From Acetobacter conturbans (lineage in GTDB: Bacteria; Pseudomonadota; Alphaproteobacteria; Acetobacterales; Acetobacteraceae): a stretch of DNA of 64,000 nucleotides. Positions 12,630 to 22,140 of this stretch are shown here, one piece after another. The position numbers were made by a program, and so were the translations under genes. Within the stretch, counting starts at the first letter, position 1. Each line of letters opens with the position of its first letter. Under the pieces are notes generated by a model. That model saw only the letters and a list, made by a program, of their open reading frames with translations, was not told the DNA's origin and did not search any database. The stretch lies in assembly GCF_011516755.1 (NCBI RefSeq), contig NZ_WOSY01000004.1:1-64000 (forward strand), given 5' to 3'.

Positions 12630-13746
12630 GTTCTGTTCCAGCTTCAAGCAGGCGGACAGTTCGGGCCAGAACGACGGGTTCACTGAATAAAAGCAGGGCT
12701 CGTTCTCGCCCTGCTGTCCCCATGGCGATACGAAGTGACCGATCCACCGCAAGTTCGTTCAGCGCGGCGGTGAGCGCCGCCACGTTCCCGGCAGGAATGA
12801 GCAAACCGGTCTGATGCTCTTCCACCTGTTCGCGAGAGCCCCGGATATCGGTCGCCACGACCGGCAGCCCTGTCAGCATCGCTTCGATGATGGACATTGG
12901 GAGCCCCTCAAAGTGACTCGGCAGCGTGAAGATATCTGCCGCAGCCAATACGCGAGGGATATCGGAGCGATAACCCAGCATTCGCAGCCGTGAGCCGAGG
13001 CTTGCTTCCGCCCGTCGAAAATGAGTCTCCAGTGTTTCGCCGTGATCGCTGGCAAGCCGTTCCCCTACGATCCACAATTCCGCAGCAGGCACCTGTTCCA
13101 TGGCCTCCAGAAGTTCTGGATAACCTTTGTGACGCACAAGCCGGGAAACGGCCACGATCACCACACGATCTTCCGGCACGCTCAGGGTATGTCGTAACTC
13201 TGTTCGGGCGTTCTGATCCGGCTTGAATAGCGCCGGGTCGCGGCCATTCCCCACGGCTTGCGCGTGCGGGTGGATATGCAGCCGACGGGCATCCTGCGCT
13301 TCTTCCTGCGAAACCGTGAGGTAGATGTCCGTCACATGGCCTGCAAGCCATTCCAGAACGAGCGCAAGAGTGCGTCGGATCACTGAACCTGGCTGATTGA
13401 AGAGAAAGCCATGGCACGTGTAGGCGATGCAGGGCACGCCGCACAGTCTGGCAGCAAAACGCGCCAGCAAGCCACTGATCGGCATATGAGCGTGGACCAG
13501 ATCCGGCTTTTCACGATGGATAAGCCTGACAAGAGCGGTAAAAGCCCGCAGTTGCGCGAAAGGAGAAAATGATCGCGCCATCGGCACGGTAACCACACGC
13601 AGGCCTTCGGCCCTTACATCATGCAGCAGGGGGCCATCCGCACTGACACCCACGACCTCATGACCGTCCGTGCGCAACTGCCGCATGAGTGGCAGCAGGA
13701 AATGGCGCAGGGAGAAATCGACGTTCGTGATTTCCAGAATCTTCAT
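12598..13746 (-). CDS. GT4-family glycosyltransferase
   Basis: 382 aa GT-B fold retaining glycosyltransferase (GT4 group). The N-terminal half has the Rossmann-like entry KILEITNVDFSLRHFLLPLM and the acceptor-side VHAHMPISG; the C-terminal half has VSRLVRHKGYPELLEAM and the nucleotide-sugar EX7E motif EGLPMSIIEAMLTGLPVVATD. It probably adds a sugar to a lipid-linked oligosaccharide or surface polysaccharide, but the substrate cannot be read. It lies 38 bases after the heparinase-like gene. Tail-to-tail overlap with the membrane protein gene. Confidence 0.88.
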   Translation of the reverse strand: MKILEITNVDFSLRHFLLPLMRQLRTDGHEVVGVSADGPLLHDVRAEGLRVVTVPMARSFSPFAQLRAFTALVRLIHREKPDLVHAHMPISGLLARFAARLCGVPCIAYTCHGFLFNQPGSVIRRTLALVLEWLAGHVTDIYLTVSQEEAQDARRLHIHPHAQAVGNGRDPALFKPDQNARTELRHTLSVPEDRVVIVAVSRLVRHKGYPELLEAMEQVPAAELWIVGERLASDHGETLETHFRRAEASLGSRLRMLGYRSDIPRVLAAADIFTLPSHFEGLPMSIIEAMLTGLPVVATDIRGSREQVEEHQTGLLIPAGNVAALTAALNELAVDRSLRIAMGTAGRERALLLFSEPVVLARTVRLLEAGTELRMRQKNCLR

Positions 13747-13784
13747 GCAGTTACTCCGGAAACAGCACGTCTCTTGTCATGCCT

Positions 13785-15671
13785 TCAGGCATCAAGCCGG
13801 GTGAACGCCCAGCGGATCACGTTGGAGCGTTCGGCATGAGGCAGCTCAGGCTGTGACTCCTCAGTGTCGGTCAGTGGCACGGTAGCAGTATCCGGAACGA
13901 GTTCCGGCATGGTTGCCAGGGCGGCATCAAGGGAAGCCGGGTTCAGGTTCACGTCGTCTCCCGGCGATGTTTCACTTTCTTCAGCTGCTGCGATGGCCGT
14001 TGCGATGGAAGCAGCTTCTTCCTCGCTCAGGGTGTCGTGTTCGCTTTCTGGAGACATCTCATCCTGTTGTGGAAGTTCGATCGGCTCAGGGGCTACTGAT
14101 GCGGCTGCTTCCAGTGATTTTTCCTGATCGACTTCCGCAGGTCTCACCACGATCTGCTGTGTGGGTGTCGGTTTTGACCCGCCGAAATAGATGCTCTCTT
14201 CAATCGTGGAATATCCGTCGCTGCGGAAACGCCAGACCTCCTCCGCCGTGTGGAGCAGAATGTCCGTTTCTTCCAGTTCTATGCGAACGGAAGGATGCAG
14301 GTGAAAGCGCAGGACGAATTCAGAGGGCTGTCCGACGGTCCCAAGCCTGTCCTCACCGCGCAGGTCCGCGCCTTCGGCAGCAAGGAAGAGGCGGCGATGA
14401 TAGGCCCCGCAACCCGCGGGACGATAGCAGTCTGACGCCAGTTCGATCATGTGGTCGGTGCCGGAGACGGAGTGTTCCCACGTGACATCCGGTCGGACAT
14501 CGACCTCGCCGTCGCGTCGCCATAAGACAGGAGGACATTTCGGGACCGACAGGACGGAATGAGCGGGTGCATCCCGCAGGGCTTCATGCCAGCCGGGAAG
14601 GGGGCTCGCACCGCAATTAACGACGATCTGTGAGCGGCCTGAGGAAAACTCCATCGACATGAGCCCACCGTGGGCCAGTTTGTCGAACCCCGGCGGAGGC
14701 GGTCCGCCGGCATCGACAAACAGAACGGCGTTGCCAGATGAGGCACGCACGAACCGGCCATCTTTCATGGTGCGCGCCAGCACGTGGCCACGCGGCATGG
14801 CGCGCGTGATGATCAGGTCGATCAGCGACGGGTCGTGAGACCATGTGCCATTGAAAAGCGCCAGCCGACCGTCTCCATGCCGGAAAGCCCGCAGAACGGG
14901 AGCCATACGGTCGAGTGCCGAAGCAAGTGTGGTCGGCATGGGGATCCGTGCCGTTTGCAGGATCAGCCGTATTTCCGCCAGTTCGCGCAGGACAAGAAAT
15001 TGTGCGCCGGGGCTTCGTGTCGCATGGCAACCATCGGGCAGAACCTGAATTTCAAGTTCCGGGTCGATCAGACGCATGAAACGGGAAAGAAAGGCCCGCT
15101 GATCGGGAATGGCGACGGCTGCCGCCAGCAATCCTTTCAGTCCGCGCAACGCAGTCCAGTCGTGGCGGCTGGTGGGCATCAGAACCATGATGGTGCGGGC
15201 TTCCAGCACGATCCGTCCGAGGAGTGAACGGCGATAGTCCTCATCGGCGGAGGCAGCGAAGAAATCATACTGAGCCAGCCATGAGGCAATGCGTGCGCCG
15301 GTGATGGCCGGGTCATCGAGAGGCGTAGTGCCCATCGGCTGAGAAATCCATGCGGCCACCATGGAGCGGGCTCTGGTGCGCGCGGACTCGGAGCCGAGAT
15401 CGCGCAGGTCCCGGAGCCATTCAAAACTCTGGAACCAGTCCTGAAAGGAGGCAGGCCAATCATCACCAGCCCACTGACCTTCATTGAACGTCCGCGTCAC
15501 GCCGTGATGCGACGCGCGACCCCTCACCAACAGTTCACCGCAGGCCGCATCACCGGGCCACAGATCCCTTATTGTCTGGTTCGGAGCTGACGGAATGGAG
15601 CGCAGGCCACCCAGAGGTCCGAGGAGTGCGAATGAAAACCGCACATCACGCCACCATCGGCCTAAGCCCAT
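13785..15671 (-). CDS. heparinase II/III-like protein
   Basis: 628 aa. The N-terminal half is helical (alpha/alpha toroid-like, with FQDWFQSFEWLRDLRDLG, RHDWTALRGLKGLLAAA and PDGCHATRSPGAQFLVLRELAEI), the middle is the beta-sandwich heparinase II/III domain (AHGGLMSMEFSSGRSQIVVNCG, HSVLSVPK). The last 120 residues are an acidic, low-complexity Glu/Ser/Pro tail of unknown role. In alphaproteobacteria this family commonly sits next to rsmB and rpe, as here. The substrate is unknown; polysaccharide lyase action is a family-based guess. No signal peptide is apparent. Confidence 0.85.
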   Translation of the reverse strand: MGLGRWWRDVRFSFALLGPLGGLRSIPSAPNQTIRDLWPGDAACGELLVRGRASHHGVTRTFNEGQWAGDDWPASFQDWFQSFEWLRDLRDLGSESARTRARSMVAAWISQPMGTTPLDDPAITGARIASWLAQYDFFAASADEDYRRSLLGRIVLEARTIMVLMPTSRHDWTALRGLKGLLAAAVAIPDQRAFLSRFMRLIDPELEIQVLPDGCHATRSPGAQFLVLRELAEIRLILQTARIPMPTTLASALDRMAPVLRAFRHGDGRLALFNGTWSHDPSLIDLIITRAMPRGHVLARTMKDGRFVRASSGNAVLFVDAGGPPPPGFDKLAHGGLMSMEFSSGRSQIVVNCGASPLPGWHEALRDAPAHSVLSVPKCPPVLWRRDGEVDVRPDVTWEHSVSGTDHMIELASDCYRPAGCGAYHRRLFLAAEGADLRGEDRLGTVGQPSEFVLRFHLHPSVRIELEETDILLHTAEEVWRFRSDGYSTIEESIYFGGSKPTPTQQIVVRPAEVDQEKSLEAAASVAPEPIELPQQDEMSPESEHDTLSEEEAASIATAIAAAEESETSPGDDVNLNPASLDAALATMPELVPDTATVPLTDTEESQPELPHAERSNVIRWAFTRLDA

Positions 15672-15722
15672 ACCTTCTGTCTCCTGTTTTCCTGCGGTGA
15701 AAAATGAACTTTCAGAATGTCT

Positions 15723-16385
15723 TCAGGCGCTCCGCAAGGCTCTGATGGCGGCGGCGTAATCATCGCGGCCATACACGGCGCTTCCTGCAATCAGAACATC
15801 GGCTCCGGCCGCAACGGCGACCGGTGCGGTTTCTGTGTCGATACCGCCATCGACGGCCAGCCGGATCTGGCGACCTGTCTTGTTGATCATTTCACGCAGC
15901 GTTCTGATCTTTCCAACCTGACCGTGCAGGAATTTCTGTCCACCAAATCCGGGATTAACCGACATCACGAGAATGAGATCCACCATATCGAGCACTTGTG
16001 AAAGCGCTTCTGGAGGGGTCGCGGGACAAAGCGACACTCCGGCTTTCACACCGAGGGCGCGGATGGCCTGAAGGGAGCGGTGAAGATGCGGTCCGGCTTC
16101 CGCGTGAATGGTAATATGGTCAGCCCCGGCTTTCGCAAATGCCTCGAGATACGGATCGACCGGCTCAATCATCAGGTGCACGTCGAAGGGCAGCCTGCTG
16201 TGCGGACGAAGCGCCTGCACCACGGCGGGACCGAATGAAATATTCGGCACGAAATGGCCATCCATCACGTCGAGATGCAGCCAGTCTGCTCCGGCAGATT
16301 CAATGGCGGCGACTTCCTCTCCCAGACGGGCGAAGTCAGCTGCGAGAAGGCTCGGTGCGATCAGGTGGGGGGCGGTGCTTGTCAT
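15723..16385 (-). CDS. rpe: ribulose-phosphate 3-epimerase
   Basis: Interconverts ribulose-5-phosphate and xylulose-5-phosphate in the pentose phosphate pathway. TIM-barrel protein of 220 aa with [36 protein letters not shown], the [12 protein letters not shown] loop and AVDGGID, all containing known metal or phosphate ligands. ATG 16385 has GGAAC in front; an in-frame ATG at 16406 would add seven residues. It lies 51 bases before the heparinase-like gene. Confidence 0.96.
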   Translation of the reverse strand: MTSTAPHLIAPSLLAADFARLGEEVAAIESAGADWLHLDVMDGHFVPNISFGPAVVQALRPHSRLPFDVHLMIEPVDPYLEAFAKAGADHITIHAEAGPHLHRSLQAIRALGVKAGVSLCPATPPEALSQVLDMVDLILVMSVNPGFGGQKFLHGQVGKIRTLREMINKTGRQIRLAVDGGIDTETAPVAVAAGADVLIAGSAVYGRDDYAAAIRALRSA

Positions 16386-16685
16386 TGTTCCGTTATCGAT
16401 AAGCATGGCGGCACAGGCAACCGCTTTTCACGCCTGTTTTATTGCAATTCCCCAAGGTTACACCTCTCATTTCCTTTTTCACAGACCACATGAAGGAAAC
16501 GCGGATTCAAGCTTGAGGGAACAGATAATGACGAATGTTTAAGAACACATTCTTTTTATCGTTCTTTGTGGCGGGAGTGAGGTCGATACCGGCAGAAAGG
16601 TCCACTGCCGTAACATTTCCGGCATGATCAGAGGCTGGAGATCGCGAAAAGCAAGGTGCCACGGCTCATTGCACACACTCGCGGG

Positions 16686-17381
16686 CTATAGCGGGGAACC
16701 AAGCCAGAAACACACACGTCCCGTCTGGTTCTCTTCTTCGGCGGCCACGCTCTGCTTCACGGGCCAGTTTCTTAAAAATGAGATTTCATCACATATGTCG
16801 GCCAGCCGTTCATGAATGAAGACCACAGGGGCGGGGCCTCTGGCATGCGGCGAGTCGACCAGCGCTCGCAACGCTGCGCGTTCCTTGCTTGAGGGCGTCA
16901 AAGACGCTGAGCCCTCCACCAGCGCGCTTATGGAAGATGCAAAGCGGGGTGGCTGAACCTGTCCCCACTCAAGTAGGTCCAGCGCCTGTCCGGAGGTGAG
17001 GGCATTTTCGCGTGACCCAAAACTGAGGCACAGCGCCGCCTCGGCAAGCAGAAGTGCGTTGATGGGAAACCCTTTTTCCCTTTCGCTACTGACCAGAAAC
17101 AGGCCGGGAGCATCGGGGAAGCGGAAGCAGGTTATGCCGCTTTCGCAGGCCCATGAATCGCCGGAGTGAATCATGCTGCCCGTGAGGGGGGACGGAATGC
17201 GAAAAAACCAGCGATCAAGGAGTTCCTGTTGATACCACAGCAGCCCTTGTTGTGCTGAGGCGTCGTGGCTGTTCCGGAGATAGTTCAGAACGGCTCCCAG
17301 ACCCGGTTGCCGACCCAGCAGGTCGCGCCACAAAGAGCGTCCTTCCGGTGTGTCGATGTGCTGGGTCAGCACCGTTTCCAT
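16686..17381 (-). CDS. unrecognised protein downstream of rsmB
   Basis: 231 aa, soluble, no signal peptide or membrane segment. I do not recognise a family. Visible features are a Trp-rich stretch (LLWYQQELLDRWFFRIP near residue 47), a central RFPDAPGLFLVSSEREKGFPINALLLAEAALCL region that looks like alternating beta and helix, and an end rich in Trp, Phe and Leu. It starts 13 bases after the rsmB stop and so is likely co-transcribed with it. Confidence 0.65.
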   Translation of the reverse strand: METVLTQHIDTPEGRSLWRDLLGRQPGLGAVLNYLRNSHDASAQQGLLWYQQELLDRWFFRIPSPLTGSMIHSGDSWACESGITCFRFPDAPGLFLVSSEREKGFPINALLLAEAALCLSFGSRENALTSGQALDLLEWGQVQPPRFASSISALVEGSASLTPSSKERAALRALVDSPHARGPAPVVFIHERLADICDEISFLRNWPVKQSVAAEEENQTGRVCFWLGSPL

Positions 17382-17394
17382 CAGCGCAGGTCTT

Positions 17395-18768
17395 TCACTT
17401 TTCCTTGATAAATCGGGCTGCGAAAAAGCCGTCCATCCCGCCCAGTTCCGGCCAGAGACCCGGATGGGTACGCAGCCAGCCTTCCGCTGTAAGCGCTTCG
17501 GGAAGATCCGCCAGTTCTTCCGGCAGGAACGGGTCTGCTTTCAGGCCGAACTGTCCTGCAATCTTCCGGGCCTGATCGGGGCCTTCTTCCTGTTGTAGCG
17601 AGCAGACAGCATAGATCAGCCGACCACCCGGTTTCAGCATCCGCGCCGATGCAGCCAGCAGGCTGGTCTGCGTTTCGGTCAGTGTCGCCAGATCGCGTGG
17701 GCGCTTGATCCAGAGGGCATCCGGATGACGACGCGCGGTTCCGGTTGCCGAGCAGGGCGCATCCAGCAGGATCGCATCGAGCGGCGTCTCCGGCTGCCAT
17801 GCCGCGGCGTCCGCACACACGGTTCGGACGGTCTCCATTTTCAGGCGGGTGAGATTTTCCTGCAGGCGTTCCATACGGACCGGATCACGTTCCAGCGCCG
17901 TGACATGCGCGCCTGTCGCCGCGAGTTGCGCGGTCTTTCCACCCGGGGCGGCACAGAGGTCGGCGACCTGTTCGCCGGGGCGTGCGTTCAGCAGTCGTGC
18001 AGGAAGCGCGGCTGCGGCATCCTGCACCCAGAATGTGCCCTCGGGGAAACCCTCGAGTTCCGTCACACGGGTCCCGGCGGGCAGGCGCACTGACCCGGTT
18101 GGCAGTACGATGCCCCCTTCCGGCACGGTGGCGCCAGCCCGCATCGTCAGATCAAGAGGCGCTTCATGTGACAGCCCGCGTGCGATCCGACGCGCGACTC
18201 CCGGCCCGAGGTTTTTCCATGAGGACCAGAGCCACGAGGGGATATCGAGCCGCTCCTGATCAAGACCTTCGAGCAGTGCAACCCCTTGCCCTGCCACCTT
18301 GCGCAGAACCGCATTGGCCAGTCCTGCAAACGGCGCCAGATCCCGTCGCCGCAGCAGATTTACCGTCGTGCCGACAGCAGCGTGCGGGGGTGTGTCGAGG
18401 AACAGCAACTGGCAGGCCCCGATGAGAAGCGCAGCTCGCACAGGCTCTGGTGGCTCCTTGCGAAGGAAGGGCTCCAGAACGGCGGACAGCGTTCCCAGAT
18501 GGCGCAGTGTTGCGGCGCCCAGCCTGTGCGCGGCGGCGCGATCGCGTGCGTCCGCATCGCGGGCATCGGGAGAGCGATTGAGAGTCGTCTCCAGCATGCG
18601 GCGGTTTTCGATCACACCACGTACGATGTCGTACGCGATTTCACGGGTCGGGTCCGCCACCACGGGCGCATCCGGTCTCTTTGCCCTGCCAGCGCCCTTG
18701 CCGACCCGGGCGGAGCCCCTGCGTGAAGGGCGGGGAGAGCGCGGCGAAGTGTTTGACGGAATGTTCAT
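17395..18768 (-). CDS. rsmB: 16S rRNA (cytosine-967-C5) methyltransferase family protein
   Basis: SAM-dependent RNA m5C methyltransferase, 457 aa. An N-terminal NusB-like helical domain (AYDIVRGVIENRRMLETTLNR, about residues 35-170) precedes the Rossmann domain with VADLCAAPGGKTAQLA (SAM site), the DAPCSATGTARRHPD motif IV cysteine and the VCSLQQEEG catalytic cysteine motif. The frame is open upstream to 18939, but ATG 18768 (MNIPSNTSPRSPRPSRRG) is the sensible start. The upstream open stretch codes nothing conserved. Confidence 0.92.
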   Translation of the reverse strand: MNIPSNTSPRSPRPSRRGSARVGKGAGRAKRPDAPVVADPTREIAYDIVRGVIENRRMLETTLNRSPDARDADARDRAAAHRLGAATLRHLGTLSAVLEPFLRKEPPEPVRAALLIGACQLLFLDTPPHAAVGTTVNLLRRRDLAPFAGLANAVLRKVAGQGVALLEGLDQERLDIPSWLWSSWKNLGPGVARRIARGLSHEAPLDLTMRAGATVPEGGIVLPTGSVRLPAGTRVTELEGFPEGTFWVQDAAAALPARLLNARPGEQVADLCAAPGGKTAQLAATGAHVTALERDPVRMERLQENLTRLKMETVRTVCADAAAWQPETPLDAILLDAPCSATGTARRHPDALWIKRPRDLATLTETQTSLLAASARMLKPGGRLIYAVCSLQQEEGPDQARKIAGQFGLKADPFLPEELADLPEALTAEGWLRTHPGLWPELGGMDGFFAARFIKEK

Positions 18769-18860
18769 TGTTCCCGGTCTGAATAGCGTCAGGGCGACGA
18801 CATGACACGTCACGCGTGTTGGTGCCAGACGTTTTGCATGCCGGAGCCAATTTCGAACGT

Positions 18861-19916
18861 ATGAAGGACAGTGTCGGACCCCCCATGGAGACCTACGTCG
18901 CCGATCCCCGAAACACCCGTCGTGCCGGGGGTGTCTCAAGCCCCCTTCCGGCTGTCCTTTCCCTGTTTCTGCCCACGACCAGCCCGCTGACCGGAGGAAT
19001 GGTTCTGCGCGTGCGTCCTCGGCAGCCTGCCGAACTGCTCGTCCCGAATCCTTTTGGAGCGGGTATTCTGGTTGCCGATGCCTGCAAGCTTGATGATCTC
19101 GGTTTTGTCCCCACCGCTTTTGACCGCGTCCTGATCCGGCAGATCATCGCCCTGCGGGAACCTGCACCCGCAGATGTGAGGAAAAGCTTTTTCTCTGTCG
19201 CCTCCACCGGTTTCGCCGGACGTGAAACACAGGTCATGGCCCGGCTGGCGATCGAGACGACGGAAGTGAGAAAGGCGACTTTGCGGCGCGATATAAGGGC
19301 GCTCACAAAGGAGGTGGGGGTGTCGCTTGAATGGGCGGAGTGGCTGGCCTCCCGGCTTCTTTTCCTGGGCGTACATTCGGAAAGCTGCCGACGGGGTGAC
19401 GGAGGCGCGGCATTCACAAGCCCCGTGCCTGCACGACTGCGGATTGTGAAGGAAGCTCTCGAGCTGTTGCCCCAGCGCAGGCATGCACTGGAGCGAGCCG
19501 GTCTCAATACGGACCGTGTCGTAAAAGTCGCTACCGAGGCATTCGGTCGTATCGAGGCCCTTTATGCGATGTGCGCCGGACTTCTGGCCCAACCGAAAAG
19601 CCTCCTGCGCATTCCCGCCGAAACCCGAACGATCGATCAGGAACTGGCGACTCTGGACGGCTGGATACGTTTTGCACTGTTGCTTCGGGAAATTCCTGCC
19701 GCGCCCGCAGCCGGCTTCATGCTCGCGGAATTCTTCTCTCTGGCGCACGTGCTTACGCATCATGAAAAGGCTGCTGCAGGACCGTCGGTTCTGGGTAATG
19801 CGATGAAACCCTCTCAGGCTCACTGGCCTGCGGAAGTCGATCAGGCCCTCTATTTCGCAGAACGCAATGAACGTCTGAGCCGCACTCTGCTGCTTTGTGA
19901 CGCAAGGGAAGACTGA
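18861..19916 (+). CDS. unrecognised protein, first of a gene pair
   Basis: 351 aa from ATG 18861; a GTG at 18816 and an ATG at 18885 are alternatives and none has a strong ribosome-binding site. It looks soluble and mostly helical, with Arg/Ala/Leu-rich segments (VRKATLRRDIRALTKEVGVSLEWAEWL, LRIVKEALELLPQRRHALERAGL) and a Pro-rich N-terminus. No catalytic motif, signal peptide or membrane span is clear. It ends three bases before the start of the next gene, which reads in the same direction and is also unrecognised, so the two probably form one functional unit. Confidence 0.7.
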   Translation: MKDSVGPPMETYVADPRNTRRAGGVSSPLPAVLSLFLPTTSPLTGGMVLRVRPRQPAELLVPNPFGAGILVADACKLDDLGFVPTAFDRVLIRQIIALREPAPADVRKSFFSVASTGFAGRETQVMARLAIETTEVRKATLRRDIRALTKEVGVSLEWAEWLASRLLFLGVHSESCRRGDGGAAFTSPVPARLRIVKEALELLPQRRHALERAGLNTDRVVKVATEAFGRIEALYAMCAGLLAQPKSLLRIPAETRTIDQELATLDGWIRFALLLREIPAAPAAGFMLAEFFSLAHVLTHHEKAAAGPSVLGNAMKPSQAHWPAEVDQALYFAERNERLSRTLLLCDARED

Positions 19917-19919
19917 CTT

Positions 19920-21218
19920 ATGGCTCTTTCACGCGCACTTGTTCCAGTCCGGATGGACGGGGTTTCAGACGGACCAGTGGCCACGACCTTTACACTGCTC
20001 TTCCGTCCGCTGTGGCCCATCATCATTCCGGCGACCGAATGGCGCAAATCAGCTGCGGCGGCCGATCATACCATTCCTGACTCGCTTCTAGATCCGTTGC
20101 GGATATGGATTCTGGACTGCTTTCCGGAACGCGCGCTTGTCCGGCAACTGATACAGGCCGGAGATGGCAGCGGCCTTCCTGACCGGGATCCGCTGGAAGA
20201 TTCAGGCTGGGCCGATCCGCTGGAGCGGGCTTCTGAACTCTTGTGGCGTCGGGCGGCACATGTGCTGTCGCGGCCGATGCCCGAAGCCGTTCTGACGGAG
20301 ATTGCGGAAAGTTCCGGGCTGAAGACCCCCACGATCGAGGCGCTCCTTCCCTCCATCCAGTTCGTTTTTGCTCAGGCGCGTCATTTCTTTCCTTCGCGCG
20401 ATGAGGTCGGTCCCGTGACATGCGATGGGGAAGAACTCGATACGTTGCTGGCAAATGCGATGAATGGCGGAATGACGACATGGTCATTTGCCCTGATGCT
20501 TCTATTTGCCTCCCGCACAGAGATCGATCTTGTGCTGCCAGCCGCACGCGCAGTTGCTCACACACGGCCCGACGCAAAGCTATGGCTTGACCGGTGTGAT
20601 GCCGTGCTTGCGGAAACGTTTAACCTGTTCGAAGCGCGTTGCGATCGCATCGACAGGGAAATCGGTCTGACAGAAGTCACGGAGCGCAAAGAGCGCCGTG
20701 TCCTGCTTTGGCTGGAGCCAGCGGAACAGGCCACTATCAGCGCGCTCATCCGGTTCGCCAATCGCTGTTCCCTGCATGTGCTGACGGCCGCCAGATTGAA
20801 AGCATCGGCAGCCCGCGCGACACGGGCGCAGTTCATGTTGCTGATTGAGGAAGACCTGCAACTGGCATGGCCGGTGGCAGCGTGGACGGATGCCCGCATG
20901 GTCGCATTCGAACAGGGTAATCGGCGGTTTAGGCAACTGGCTCTTCTTGGACGGATGTTTACCCGCTTCGTCGATTATCGTGCGGCGCTGGGCCAACTGG
21001 TGGAACATTACGCAGGAGATCAGGTTCCCGGTCTGACCTATACTGAGCGTATGCATGCTATTGAAATACTCGAAGAGTCCTCGACAGCATCTCAACCTTT
21101 GACGGACTATCTTGCCCTCATGCCGCCTCCGGCTTACAGCAAATTTTCACTGCGTAAGACTTTTTCCTTCACGGACACGCGAGTGGGGCGTGCATATGGC
21201 CCCCTTGTTACAGAATAA
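19920..21218 (+). CDS. unrecognised protein, second of a gene pair
   Basis: 432 aa, starting three bases after the previous gene, with GGAAGACTGACTT as leader. Again mainly helical and soluble, with Trp-rich patches (FRPLWPIIIPATEW, LWRRAAHVLSRP) and DRCDAVLAETFNLFEARCDRIDREIGL, which may form a coiled coil near residues 225-252. The end SFTDTRVGRAYGPLVTE is distinctive. I cannot assign a family. Codon use and base composition look like the neighbouring housekeeping genes, so recent import is not indicated. Confidence 0.72.
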   Translation: MALSRALVPVRMDGVSDGPVATTFTLLFRPLWPIIIPATEWRKSAAAADHTIPDSLLDPLRIWILDCFPERALVRQLIQAGDGSGLPDRDPLEDSGWADPLERASELLWRRAAHVLSRPMPEAVLTEIAESSGLKTPTIEALLPSIQFVFAQARHFFPSRDEVGPVTCDGEELDTLLANAMNGGMTTWSFALMLLFASRTEIDLVLPAARAVAHTRPDAKLWLDRCDAVLAETFNLFEARCDRIDREIGLTEVTERKERRVLLWLEPAEQATISALIRFANRCSLHVLTAARLKASAARATRAQFMLLIEEDLQLAWPVAAWTDARMVAFEQGNRRFRQLALLGRMFTRFVDYRAALGQLVEHYAGDQVPGLTYTERMHAIEILEESSTASQPLTDYLALMPPPAYSKFSLRKTFSFTDTRVGRAYGPLVTE

Positions 21219-21417
21219 AAACCGTTACCATCTGGCGTGGCGACCGGGAATTCATTGCAGATCAGAGAGACTTTATTGGAAATTAAAAGTCTTATGAAGC
21301 AACGATGGAATGACCTTCTGGAACGTCAGTCAATGGACGGTTGCGGTCGGCCCTTCTGAAAGTCGGTACATTCTGGAGCGGCGTCAGGAACTGAGTTCGA
21401 ATGTCGAAAAGGCTCTA

Positions 21418-21569
21418 AGAGTCCTTTTGGAAATTGCTATTCACCCTTCAACAGTGAGCTTTCCGCGAGGCCGTTAAGCGCCTGATTGGCTGATTCCGGT
21501 GGTTTCATATTTCATGTCTGCCCATACTGGGATCTTCCGGTCTGGAACAGGAATTACCAAAAGGGTGTG
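21418..21569 (-). repeat. 152-bp dispersed repeat, diverged inverted copy
   Basis: In reverse orientation this stretch aligns over its whole 152 bases with the two copies at 60412 and 62947: shared blocks include CTTTTGGAAATTGCT, AGCTTTCCGC, GATTGGCTG, GGTTTCAT and GGAACAGGAAT. It is the most diverged copy. The ends are inverted relative to each other (CCTTTTGGAAATT near 21423, and ACCAAAAGG at 21556-21564). It codes for nothing recognisable. The 200 bases before it (21219-21417) show no feature I can support. Confidence 0.8.
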
Positions 21570-21678
21570 CAGAACGTATTTCTTAAACAAAAATAATGAG
21601 AATTCATTGGCCGGTATTATGAAAGTAATATCGTATATATTTTAGTTTTAAGAAATATTCGCCTTTACGATGCATAAT

Positions 21679-21713
21679 AAAAAACCGCCCGGGCTCATGC
21701 CGGGCGGTTTTTT
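21679..21713. terminator. bidirectional intrinsic terminator
   Basis: An A-run, the arms AAACCGCCCG and CGGGCGGTTT, and a T-run give a classic two-way terminator. On the minus strand it ends the Ser/Thr-rich gene (stop at 21752); on the plus strand it could end read-through from the unknown gene pair. Confidence 0.92.
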
Positions 21714-21751
21714 GTGTCTGAATGGCGCTGCCGAAAAGGCAGCCGTCGGAA

Positions 21752-22030
21752 TCAGGCAAAGGTATCGAGGCTACTGTCGCTATCGCTTCCGCTGTCGTTG
21801 GAAGCGGTGGAGTTGCGCGGCGTGCCTTCGGTCGTCTGGGAGACGACATTGCCTTCCGCATCCGTCACCGTGATGGTGATGGTGCCGTCGTTGTTCATTG
21901 TTTGCGTTGTCGTGTCAGAAGACGACGAAGATGCGCTGGTTGAAGAACTGGAAGACGTTGAGGACGTGGAAGATGAATCAAACAGGCTGGAAACGGAGGA
22001 GCCTGAGATAGAGGAAATGGAACCGGACAT
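21752..22030 (-). CDS. Ser/Thr-rich small protein
   Basis: 92 aa, of which 33 are Ser and 16 Thr. Residues 1-38 are almost pure Ser/Thr with a few Ile, Val and Gly; residues 45-68 (NNDGTITITVTDAEGNVVSQ) look like a beta-hairpin; the end is Ser/Asp-rich. There is no classic signal peptide. GGAGA eight bases before the ATG and a strong terminator after the stop support a real gene. The function is unknown; a secreted or surface-associated protein is a guess. The neighbouring acs is separated by about 110 bases and may be transcribed separately. Confidence 0.72.
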   Translation of the reverse strand: MSGSISSISGSSVSSLFDSSSTSSTSSSSSTSASSSSSDTTTQTMNNDGTITITVTDAEGNVVSQTTEGTPRNSTASNDSGSDSDSSLDTFA

Positions 22031-22140
22031 GGTGTGATCTCCATATTGTGAAACAGCCTCATTTTCGCTTTACAATCCTTAATCTCGCGTGAAGTGCTGC
22101 GTAACGAATGGAAACGCCGGGGGACGCCCGTTTACACCGC

